In this document: piece by piece, positions 54,535 through 64,000 of the stretch
How positions within the stretch are numbered: position 1 is the stretch's first letter
Layout: each line of letters starts with the position of its first letter
NCBI GenBank assembly: GCA_029962745.1
Contig: CM057162.1
Coordinates: forward strand, 10,633,243-10,697,242
Length of the DNA stretch: 64,000 nucleotides
Reading direction: 5' to 3'
Origin: Echinometra lucunter
Taxonomy: Eukaryota > Echinodermata > Echinoidea > Camarodonta > Echinometridae
Notes under the pieces: generated by a model
The model's input: only the letters and a program-made list of their open reading frames with translations
The model's database searches: none
Told to the model about the DNA's origin: nothing
Made by a program: the position numbers and the translations under genes

Positions 54535-55610
54535 TAGTTTAGTTTAGTTTAGTTTAGTTTATTCATATTCATATTCCACAAATCATGCAAGTACCATGAG
54601 TACATGTCACACCTAACATTCCAAATGGGAAAAAAATACATACATGCATATCATGTATAGCAATAAAACAAGGTGGAGGGGTCTACTGGGAAGCACAGCT
54701 TGTAAGATATAGACCTCCTGATGCATAAATCATTTACATATGATATTAACGTAATATGACTAAACCAAGCAAATCATCAAAATTCATCAATAAAATTTTA
54801 AAAAAAGAAAAACAAAACAACCCCCATGTAACATTTATTAGTATTTACACTATATACAAAGACATATTCTGACTATCCATTGAAATAAGTAGATGAGACA
54901 TTTAATAAATCAGTGAGAATTAAGTATAAATGTTTTAACGAGTGATTTAAATCGATTAAGAGTAGTTGCCTCCTTTATTGATTTGTCTAAGGAATTCCAG
55001 TTTTGGGGTTCTGCGAAAAATACAGTTTTGCAAGAAAATACTGTTCTACTTTTAGGCAAGCGAAAGTCATTTAATTGTCTAGTACTGTACGAATGGAAAG
55101 AATCATTTTTGATGAACTTGTTTTTCAAGTCATTTGGCATATCATTTCTGTCAAGCTGATACATAAATTGATATAAATGTAAACGATAATTAAAAGTCAT
55201 TTAATTTAAGAATACGTTTTTTGACGAAGTAATTCATCAGTATGTGCTCTGAAGGGAGCATTGCATATTGCTCTCATTACTTTTTTCTGAAGTAGAAACA
55301 ATTTGTTAAGTTTTGTTTGGCTAGCATTTCCCCATGTCGGAGTCCCATATGAGGTAGATATATTGCACAATACAACATGGTTAGTGCCGGTTTTGGAAGA
55401 ACGTTTTATACTTTGTTGATGACTTCAGCATTTCTTGCCACAGTTTTGCATACATTATTGATATGAGAATTCCATGTTGGTTTATTATCAATTGAAAGAC
55501 CTAAAAATTTTGTCGCTTGCACTTCTTTAATTTCAGTATTATCTAATAAGATTTGATGCGGTAGATGTGACAAAGTGTGGCTGAAGCCTTAGCTTTGATC
55601 CAGTTTGATA
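54535..55610 (-). pseudogene. 5'-truncated LINE, RT thumb and C terminus
   Basis: The tail (TTTAG)n lies at 54535-54561. The minus frame 55200-54910 reads YRLHLYQFMYQL, NDFRLPKSRTVF and NWNSLDKSIKEATTLNRFK, an intact C terminus. Upstream, frames at 55560-55205 read VQATKFLGLSIDNKPTWNSH and VMRAICNAPFRAHTDELL, with at least one stop and one frameshift between them. Sequence to the right is not recognisably LINE. Confidence 0.8.
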
Positions 55611-55614
55611 GAAA

Positions 55615-57415
55615 TTCCAGGAGAAATTCAAGGAGAGAAAAAGGAACATCATAATTTTAGACCTGTAAAGAAACTGCCACATTTTCATTTTCGAGCAGGG
55701 AGAGCTAAATGCTGAAGAAAGAAAATGTGAAAAAATTATGAACCTGTGTAATTTTAATTATTAATTTTGGGACAAAGCCATGTAGAGTTACTATAATCAC
55801 TCCATGGACAAAGCGGTATTCGCCCTCTAACGTTAGCACTCGGAACAACAGCGTCGATGTTTCCGAAACGAGCTTGTTCACGTCGTCGGCTAGCTGTACA
55901 TGTATTTATGTACTAGCTGAGTTGTGTTCAGTAATTTACTGCAGTACCGTAGTTCTTGTGCACGTTTTGCACACACATTGTCCATCGATGCTGCAAGTGC
56001 AGGTAGGCTATTGCGGAATGCTGAGGGAGTCGTAAGGTCACGAATTTCAATTTTTTCCGTCTCTTATCCGGATTATTAATGGTAAGAATATTCGTCATAC
56101 ATATGAATGAAACAGAAATGGGCTTTACGAATACATTACATTTTTTTCCTCTTATCATTTGAATTGACGATTGAGCTGGTTGAGATCGAGCATTGATTGA
56201 TGTCATGATGTTGCAGCAGCACGAGTCCTACATGTAACTGTTGTTACAGACTACAGTCATGACAGTCATAGAAAGTCATGAAAGTGTCACCTCTTTATGT
56301 GCGATTTCCTATAGAGGCTACACTCTCGACGCGACAGTGCTAACTTACCACTACTAGATCTACTGCTAATGCAGTGCCAGCATGCATGGCCAGTGGCAGT
56401 ACGTGTGTGCATGCATGTTCTGTTCACGTGGTTCTTTTTGCTGATTCTTCGGTGCTGACTAAGTCAAAAGCAAGGTCGTATCTCATTGGCGGAGACATTG
56501 TGGCACTAATGCACTTTTGTATGCTTTAAAATGTCACAAAATGACAAGCAATAGGTATGCAATCTGTCACCCGAATTTGAATGAAATCGGACAAAGGGAA
56601 CCTCGATTACGGCTTCGTCGATGTCCAACGCAATGGTCCTCTTGATCTCCGATTGCATAGCCTAGGTGCTGTGCTCCTTTGTCCTCTCTGTTCTGTTGCT
56701 GTTTTCCATCTGACCACCATAATAGTGTCACACTGTTCTCCGAATTCCCAGGATTCTGCAGTTCTCCAGGATTTGAAGAACCCAACAAAAGAAGAATATC
56801 GACTGAGGATACAGCCACATATAAATTATAATGTATCATTAGGATGGCACATGTTGCAAAACTTCAAAAACAAAGGTTTTATCTCTTTATTTCACATACG
56901 AGTATTCTCGCATTGAAGTAAAAATATTGTTTGTATGTCAGTGAATTTCAAGAGATAAAACCTTCATGATGAAATTTTTCAATACAATTGCATCATTGCT
57001 GAAGTGCCAAGTGCTAGTGATAGCTGAAACAGCGCAGAGTATAAGTGCTGTAGGCAAATAAGACGCGCGTGGCTGTAAGGTGGGTGTGGCTGTATACACT
57101 GCCTTCTCATTAAAAAAAAAATGAGTAAACAAAAACATCCAAAAGAAATATGAAAATTCTAAGTATTAAACAACACCAATGTAAAGAAGAAAACTAAACA
57201 ATAAGTGATGTGAAAAAGAAATAAAATTGTGGGATCAAAATAAGTAAATCAAAGAATTCATAGATTAACCCCAATTTGACATGTACTAAATGAAAGTAAA
57301 GAAAACGAAGTACATTTAAGTAATTAGAAAATGCAAATAAAATGAAACAAAACATAAAAGAAACCAAATATATTTCAAATAGACAAATTAATAAAGATTT
57401 CAAGGTTATCAAGAA
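55615..57415. other. intergenic, no supported gene
   Basis: Overlapping short ORFs on both strands (for example 55928-56206 minus and 56581-56916 plus) have no domain and no splice context I can defend. Confidence 0.45.
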
Positions 57416-57449
57416 GGTGGGCCTTCAGTTACAGTCATGGGCTTTCATG

Positions 57450-57735
57450 GGGAATTTGACACCATTCATTTGCTTACCCAGCAACAGGTGTTGTCCATGA
57501 GTTTTATGACCAACAGACCTTACATGTATGTAATTCCAGCCATTGCCCCATATGGTAAAGTCATTATCTCATTTTCCCTGGCCTGACATTGCATGAAGCA
57601 GGCAGAAGAATGTCTGTGGTTGGACAGCTTGTTTGCTGTGCTCGAGAGATGTAGCTCTACATGTATTACAGGTATTTCCAGTGCTTTTCAGAAAGTCTGG
57701 TGTCAGCAAATTGACACCAGAGAAGCACTGGAAAT
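57450..57735 (-). mobile_element. partial copy of the 61.5-kb TTAA MITE
   Basis: Words TTTCATGGGGAAT, GACCAACAGAC, GCCCCATATGG, TTCCCTGGCC and GGTGTCAGCAAATT match 61555-61866 in the opposite orientation. The terminal repeats are lost. Confidence 0.75.
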
Positions 57736-57826
57736 AATCTTAAAGTGCACATTCAAAGAAAATCACAAATATGGCCAATAATTACCCCTAGAAACTGCCA
57801 AGTCAATGGCAATCGAATCAGTTTAA

Positions 57827-58314
57827 AGGCATTGGCTAACTTTGTGAGCAGCTGATTTAAAAAATTCTCAAACTAAGATGAAACATGTGTATAAGTACTT
57901 GTATTTATACTCAAAAACCCTGAAACCAACCATAATTTGGAAGGAAAAGCTGTAAGTTAGACGCAAACCGCGATTTTATTAGCTTTCGTCTCGAGAGACA
58001 CTGAACTAAGAGGACCGTTTGCGCGAATTCAAAAATACCGTTACTTGCCTTCCGCCGCGTGATACGTCAATACACACAGTGTGGTCCGTTGAGTCATGTG
58101 CGCATGCGCACTCCTTACGTTGGGTCTATGCAACCGACCCTCGTATATTTTTCAAACATTGGTTCACATTTCTAATATTTAAAAATACTTCCCGTGGATA
58201 TTATGCTCTGAAACTTTCACACTGGTATTTTTACACTATAACCCTAATGTTTATCCCATTTTTAAGTAACAAAATGAGATTTTTTTAAAATCATAACAAT
58301 GTTAGCCAATGCCT
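57827..58314. mobile_element. TTAA-flanked MITE, 488 bp
   Basis: AGGCATTGGCTAAC is inverse to GTTAGCCAATGCCT at the right end. TTAA flanks both sides (57823-57826 and 58315-58318), as in piggyBac or Kolobok insertions. It has no transposase. Confidence 0.8.
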
Positions 58315-58319
58315 TTAAT

Positions 58320-59000
58320 GTCAATTACATGCACATATACGTATTAGGTAATCAAAAATTAAAACAAATGAAACCACCTCCCAGCATCTATGATATATGA
58401 GCAATTTGCAAGAAAAATATCAATGTTTCAATGATGTCACAAAATGGGTCAATCCTGTACAAGAAGATTGACATCCCTTAAAAATGAACATAACTGCAGT
58501 GATATTATATCTCAAATTATAAAGAATTTGGGGTATTCAATTGTGCCCATTTTCTGCTTCCGATTACTGAAATCCTTTGGTTGTAATATACAGGATAAGG
58601 GATAATGAACAATGAAAGAAAGCACACCTCAAATTGGAAAGCCTGCTGAATGATTGCAAGGACGGTACTTATCCCTCTTGAAACACCAAACACACAGCTG
58701 CAAATGCAATGGCGTCTATTTTGTTTACAAGCAACTTATTCTTTTATTCTTTGCTTCATTTTCATCCAAATAAACCCACGCACGGGGTTTGGAGTGAGGC
58801 AGTAGATAAAACATTATAACCCTAGTGAAGTGAGAGAAATAACTGAAGAAAAGATGACAAAACAGGCATTGAAAATGTGTGAAATGTTATGGGACATCGT
58901 CTGCTTGTGCAATTAATGTCCTGTCTGCGACGTCAAACATCTTGGCGGCATTCGGAGAGCTTTTCCAGGTGCTAAATCGGGGCTGGATTTTAGCAATTTT
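58320..59000. other. intergenic, nothing recognised
   Basis: No supported feature. Confidence 0.45.
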
Positions 59001-60072
59001 TGTCTCGCCTGCGTAGCGGAGCGAGACATAGGTATCACTATTTCCGGTGTCGGCGTAGGCGTCGTCGTCGGCGTCGTCGTCAACAATTGTGTTGTACACC
59101 CAATAACTTTCTAAGGCTTTAAGGTGGGATCACCAAATTCATACCAGAGGTCCATCTCTTGAAGGCGCAGGTCAAGTTCGAATATGAGTCGAATTTGAAT
59201 AAGGTCAAAGGTCAAAGGTCAATGAACTTTCCATGACTGGCACTGTGCTATATTGTACACACAATAACTTTTTATACCTTCGAGGTAGGATTGTCAAATT
59301 CATACAAGAGGTCCATCTTTTGAAGGTGCAGGTCAAGTTCGAATGTGAGTTGAATTTGATTAAGGTCAAAGGTCAAAGGTCAATGAACTTTCCATGACTG
59401 GCACTGTGCTGTGTTGTACACACAATAACTTTCTATAGCTTCGAGGTGGGATCACCAAATTTATACCAGAGGTACATCTCTTGAAGGCACAGGTCAAGTT
59501 TGAGTATGAGTTGAATTTGAATAAGGTCAGAGGTCAAAGGTCAATGAACTTTCCATGACTGGCACTGTGCTATGTTGTACACACAATAACTTTCTATACC
59601 TTCGAGGTAGGATTGCCAAATTCATATGAGAGGTCCATCTCTTGAAGGTGCAGGTCAAGTTCGAATGTGAGTTGAATTTGATTAAAGTCAAAGGTCAAAG
59701 GTCAATGAACTTTTCATAACTGGCACTGTGCTATGTTGTACACCTAATAACTTTCTATAGCTTTGACGTGGAATCACCAAATTCATACCAGAGGTCCATC
59801 TCTTGAAGGTGCAGGTCAAGTTTGAATGTGAATTGAATTTGATTAAGGTTAAAGGTCAATGAACTTTCCATGACTGGCACTGTGCTATGATTTACACCAC
59901 TTTGTTCCTGTAATGACATGAACTTTATAATTTTATACTTTTTAACACTAACATTTTACTTCAGTTCAACAGAGTTCATTCTACAGTTTACTGTATAATA
60001 GCAGTGAACTCACTACTCTCTATACCTGAACCAGATTTGTATTTTACTTGTTACTGTTTTTCATATATTTGT

Positions 60073-60116
<44 letters not shown>

Positions 60117-60474
60117 TTTATCCATAACCAAGCCTATGTAATGATAATTTGTGAACTCCCTTTCACTTATTATTACAATACATAACACCTTAATAATTAA
60201 TTTAATTTTACAATTTTACTCACATTATTATCAGTTACATTCTTTTTCACTAACATTCATTTCCTTACTTGCATGGAAATAATTATAGCTTCATAGTATT
60301 AACAGCATTCTTAGTGTTATCTGATTTCCTAGGGATAAAGTAGGCCTATACCATTATTGCATATGTAAACTGTCAGAACCACAATTCACCCCCTAAACTG
60401 CTGACAGCCTCAGAAGTCATATAGCATAGTTTTGACATGCAGTCTCTTCATGACTGCAATATGCAGGCGAGACA
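59001..60474. mobile_element. dispersed element with TGTCTCGCCTGC inverted ends and a 161-bp tandem core
   Basis: TGTCTCGCCTGC (59001) is inverse to GCAGGCGAGACA (60463-60474). The left part has GCGGAGCGAGACATAGGTA and a GTCGGCGTCGTCGTC simple repeat, then the 161-bp array, then AT-rich sequence with a (TTTA)n tract at 60067-60118. I recall the same opening from other marine deuterostome genomes. No transposase; the right boundary could be some 15 bp further. Confidence 0.65.
59085..59895 (+). repeat. 161-bp tandem repeat, five copies, with AGGTCA clusters
   Basis: The word AATGAACTTT recurs at 59221, 59382, 59543, 59704 and 59858, with spacings of 161, 161, 161 and 154. Just before it each copy carries AGGTCA half-sites spaced by one base: three in copies 1 and 2 (59202, 59209, 59216), three in copy 3, two plus a mutant in copy 4, and one fewer in copy 5. 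This accounts for the 7-bp shorter last unit. Another AGGTCA lies about 40 bp upstream in each. Single-base-spaced AGGTCA repeats (DR1) are nuclear-receptor sites. Confidence 0.9.
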
Positions 60475-60672
60475 ACGCTTGGCGTTTGCCTTGTTAATTG
60501 ATAATAACCATTATGTCAATTTTTCCAAGAGTTGAATTTTGACAGACTTGTCTGATCTGAGCTTAAACTAAGCATTGATGAAATTAAGTCAGTTTTTAAA
60601 ATCAATGAGTATCTGCTTTAACTTAATCGATTTGGATTGTAGTCATCACTTCATCATTTACATGTACATGGT

Positions 60673-61068
60673 GTGTGTAACAGACCAAAACATACTGTTA
60701 ATTGTGAAAGGATTAATTATGCATTAATTGATAATGTAGGAGAAACTACGGTATCATCACCAATAATGAATATGGGGTCAGTCTTATCTTCATATTTAAA
60801 ACTTCTGAAAGATCATGATTCATTTTATCTTCTTGACGCACTGGCCATTTTGACCAAGAAACTGCATTCCATTGCAGTGAGAAACCTTATTAATGACATT
60901 AGGTCAAGAGTCAACGACTCCCTCGGGCCAGAGAGTGTACCCATTATAGAATGGGAAGGGATACTGGTGGACAGATTCACTCCTGCACTGTACCCCCACC
61001 AGTGGGGCAGGCAGAGAGCCTGCATCGTTTCATTTCGAGATCAATCCAAACTGCAGAATGTGCTGTAA
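60673..61068 (+). CDS. unrecognised ORF, 131 codons
   Basis: This is an open frame with fairly even amino-acid use, such as SYLKLLKDHDSFYLLDALAI and SVPIIEWEGILVDRF. It ends at a TAA-type stop at 61068. A second frame continues to 61220 with basic residues. I do not recognise a domain. It may be an exon of a transposase-derived gene or a chance ORF. No clear acceptor or donor was chosen. Confidence 0.3.
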   Translation: MCNRPKHTVNCERINYALIDNVGETTVSSPIMNMGSVLSSYLKLLKDHDSFYLLDALAILTKKLHSIAVRNLINDIRSRVNDSLGPESVPIIEWEGILVDRFTPALYPHQWGRQRACIVSFRDQSKLQNVL

Positions 61069-61219
61069 GAAAAGGCAGATCGAGAGGAAACAGTCCTCGG
61101 GTCAGATTGCCAGGATCTTTCTTTACTGCACATGAAAGTGAAATTAAAAGAACCCTAACACAAGAAACGGCATGGTGTAACATTGTTTCTACCGTCTGTT
61201 CTCCCAAGTGTTACAAATA

Positions 61220-61388
61220 GTTAACTTTGCGTAAGTCGAATCTGTTGGGACCATAAGAAATAGTTCGACTTATGCAGAATTTGACTTGGGAAATGTAAAT
61301 AACACATGTTTTGCTTAGTTTGGTCAAAAAAATGGATTTGAGTTAGAGAAAGTTTGACTTATGCGACTTCAAATTATGCAAAGTTAAC
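61220..61388. mobile_element. small inverted-repeat element, 169 bp
   Basis: GTTAACTTTGCGTAA is inverse, with one gap, to TTATGCAAAGTTAAC. Inner words TTCGACTTATGC and TTTGACTTATGCGAC repeat directly and inverted. Confidence 0.65.
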
Positions 61389-61544
61389 TGTAATTCATCA
61401 GTGTGTACATGTACCTTTTGATTACCAAATATCATAAAAAGTATGAACTAGTCTCCAGGGCTATGAGCTACCCCCTTATCATTAGGCAGTAGTGTATCCT
61501 ACATGTAGGCCTCAGCAGCGCTTTGAGAGCCTGATGTGTGTTAA

Positions 61545-61871
61545 AGAGGCTCTGTCGTGGGTTTTCATGGGGAATGAATCGTAATTTGCTGACACCAGAT
61601 TTTGTGAAAAGCACTGGTAATACCAGTTATAGAGCTACATTTCTGGAGCACAGCAAAACAAGGTGTCCCACCATAAACATTCTTCGGCCTGCTTCGGGCA
61701 TTCTCGGGCCAGGGAAAGTGAGATAATGACTTTAATTTGCCATATGGGGCAAAGGGTGGAATATACAGAGCATTACATATAGTCTGTTGGTCATAAACCT
61801 CATAGTGATGGACAACACTGGGTAAGCACCACAGTGTAAAATTCCCCATGAAAGTCCACGACATAGCCTCT
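61545..61871. mobile_element. TTAA-flanked MITE, 327 bp
   Basis: AGAGGCTCTGTCGTGGG at the left and, inverted, AGAGGCTATGTCGTGGAC at the right start 31-bp terminal repeats that also share TTTCATGGGGAAT. TTAA flanks both ends (61541-61544 and 61872-61875). A partial copy lies at 57450-57735. Confidence 0.85.
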
Positions 61872-62314
61872 TTAATATGACATTCATACTGTAGTGTATT
61901 GAAATGATGAATTGTAGATTGCATCATCTAGTTCCCCCCCCCCCTCCCCATCTTCTTACATCCTACTTTCTGTTTCTTGCTGATCTCCTCTGACTCAGTG
62001 TACAATGTACATGTAAGTGTGGTTTACTAATACTCTTATCTATTCTACATGTACATCTTGCCTCACACAGTCCGTTTTCCCAGTTTCTTTGCTCTGAATT
62101 TCTTGGTACTGAGCATAGTTGCATAACTCATAATGGTCCCATTATGTAAAAGAGAAATTACTCAGGTAGTTTTGGAAAAAAAGCACTTGCGATTTAGAAA
62201 CCAACTACATGTACATGTACGCAGTAGACAAGTTGCGCTGCTCCTCTGTTCTACACTTATTGTGCGGTATTCACCGGTATGTATTATACTTTGGTATGTA
62301 AAACACACCAAGCT

Positions 62315-62640
62315 TTAAAGGGGGTACCCAGTGCTGAAACAATGTTAGTTCATTTAAAAGAGCATGGTTTTATTAGCAGAAAATCATCTGCCTAAAGTTT
62401 TTTTTTAAGTCCTGTTGCCAAGGAAACCCCCAAATGTGGTAAGATTTCAGGATATTTTTGACCCCTCAGCTGTGACCCAGTTTCAACTGGGTACCCACTC
62501 TGACGTCAAAATGACTTCAAAGTGGGTACCTTGTCGCGCACTTCTAGCAAAATGCGCGCAAGGTATAATGCATAGTGTACGGTCTAGCGCGCAGCACAAC
62601 TGCAATGTGCGAATCTGGGTACCCACTTTGACGTCATACC
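62315..62640. repeat. repeat with GGGTACCCAC and TGACGTCA palindromes
   Basis: GGGTACCCAC occurs at 62489-62498 and 62617-62626, with partial forms at 62320 and 62523. TGACGTCA, the full CRE palindrome, follows at 62501-62508 and 62629-62636. The spacing between the two palindromes is the same in both. Confidence 0.7.
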
Positions 62641-62764
62641 TCATACTCAGTTTTTTTGGTCAGCTCTTGACTTTTTTATGTGAAAATTAGCCTAAATGCA
62701 ATGATTTCGATTGAAAATCATCATATTTTTAATGTTATTCTCAAGGCTCCACACTAACTTTTTT

Positions 62765-62840
62765 TCTTGGTGGCCCGTTCGGGCCACCAAAATCATCATT
62801 TTTTCTTTTTTGGTGGCCCGAGAATGAAATTTGGTGGCCC
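62765..62840. repeat. GGTGGCCCG repeat with perfect hairpin
   Basis: TTGGTGGCCCG-TT-CGGGCCACCAA forms a hairpin near 62768-62791, and GGTGGCCCGA recurs twice by 62840. GC-rich against an AT-rich background. Confidence 0.65.
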
Positions 62841-62849
62841 GAAAAAACA

Positions 62850-64000
62850 AGGAAAAACATAAGAAATTTAATGATTATAATAAAACGTTGTTAGAATGAT
62901 TAAAACCTATAGTTTTACCCTCCTATGTCCTGAAATGATCATATTCAATGATAAAGTTGCAGATTATTTTATGATTTTGGGGTTTTTTTAGGGCATTTTT
63001 TAGGGCAAGGCCACTTTGGCCTTAAAATGCCTCGAATTTTAAGGGCACTAAGGCCACTAAGAAGGGCACAAGGCCAAAATAATTTTTTTTAAAGGGCATC
63101 GAAGGCCAGAAAATTTTCTGCGTACTTTTTTTTTTAGATGTGTATCAAAACGATGTCGCATCAGCAACAGCCTCTGAAATTTAGAAAATGTATATTTCCC
63201 TGCAGGTAGTGTGTTTTGGACCTTATAATGAACAAACCTGAACATGGGAAACAGATTAATCATGTCATACTTATAAATATGTTGGTTCCATTTTTATCGA
63301 GTTTTGTGTGTGGGATTTATCCATGAAAGTTTCTTTTAAATCTCTTTAAGGTCCTTCCATACTGATAGAGTAAGTGTTGAAAAATGTTAGTAATTTTGTA
63401 TGTAGTGTTTTTAATTGTTTCAGCATGTCCTTCCTTTACATAGCAATTTTTTTTCCTTTCTTTCATCAGGGCCGAGGGGGGAAAATGTCTTTCATAAGAC
63501 TTTAAAAAAAGAAAGAAGGAAAAGGAAACATTTGTACAGCAGGTTCTTTTAGCACAATACTTGCTTGCTATTCATAAAATTATTTCATTCAATTCAAAAT
63601 TCAATGTCTAACAAAGCAGAAAGACAAATAGCTATCATTTTCATAATCGACCAGGCACGCAAAGTTGGTCATTCACACAGTTATCAACAGTCCACACATA
63701 CACACACACCCACCCGTCCTACAGCAAAGTCGATTCGAAGGCGAAGCGCTCGGCTCGAACAAGTAACAGAAGAGCCTAAGCCTTCAGATCAAATAAAATC
63801 AAGACAAAATCAGTTAATCCACAGAGATATCCGTAAAAAATAAACAACCACTTCTAAATTCACTCAAACAGACAAAAAATAGGAGTGAAACTCCGAAACT
63901 CAAAGCTCAAATGACAGGCCCGAAACACTACGATTACGAAATCATCACTGCATAGCCACCGCAGCGCGCGCATAGCCAGGCACCACACAAATACCATGCA
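62850..64000. other. intergenic to window end, one doubtful ORF
   Basis: Inverted AAGGGCA(C/T)(T/C)-type words lie at 62990-63100. The plus ORF at 63565-63843 ends in a basic stretch (SIRRRSARLEQVTEEPKPSD) of unknown meaning. No domain or splice sites can be defended. Confidence 0.35.

Noticed and set aside
59085..59895. Regular 161-bp repeats as a CRISPR-like array
   Set aside because: The whole unit is conserved, with no short repeat plus variable spacer pattern, in a eukaryotic genome.

Overview
This window looks like nuclear DNA of a marine deuterostome, most likely a sea urchin. The signs are very long microsatellites, G/C homopolymer runs, dense small inverted-repeat transposons, several decayed non-LTR retrotransposons, split genes with GT-AG introns, recurrent AGGCCTA words, and a foldback-type element built of 15-bp repeats that recalls the sea-urchin TU elements. 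The species assignment is an inference. A 500-base run of N (37491-37990) marks an assembly gap. There are no bacterial-style operons.

Layout. 362-8852: an LTR retrotransposon on the minus strand with two apparently identical 288-bp LTRs, a 4-bp target duplication, a tRNA-Ser-type primer binding site and a purine tract. It encodes a long Gag (helix-hairpin-helix, retrotransposon Gag domain, CCHC knuckle) and, instead of a polymerase, a TatD-family metal-dependent nuclease whose frame is broken at two homopolymers. 9.7-12.3 kb: diverged duplicated repeats and a tRNA-like sequence. 13.2-17.7 kb: inverted arrays of a 15-bp repeat, one of them split by a LINE. 18.1-21 kb: duplicated dispersed repeats. 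21.9-23.3 kb: a hAT-type MITE and a transposon remnant with a broken THAP domain. 25.7-29.1 kb: a decayed LINE on the minus strand. 29.6-31.2 kb: a hAT-type element. 31.6-35 kb: tRNA-like sequences, two large palindromes and an isolated terminal exon with a death domain. 37.5-40.5 kb: gap, LINE fragment, tandem repeat and MITE.

41.0-49.3 kb: the best host gene, a seven-coding-exon minus-strand model of about 695 aa with a long coiled coil followed by a death domain. All six introns have GT-AG ends and matching codon phases. Its introns hold MITEs, microsatellites and a nested pair of hAT elements. Death domains make homotypic contacts in apoptosis and innate-immune signalling, so this gene and the exon at 32.7 kb may belong to an expanded adaptor family.

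50-64 kb: LINE fragments, a tRNA-like sequence with a UGA-reading anticodon, a hAT MITE inside a LINE ORF1-like relic, two TTAA-flanked MITEs, a 161-bp tandem repeat carrying AGGTCA half-sites (DR1 spacing), and one unrecognised ORF at 60.7 kb.

Most exciting candidate: the pol-less Gag + TatD retrotransposon at 362-8852.
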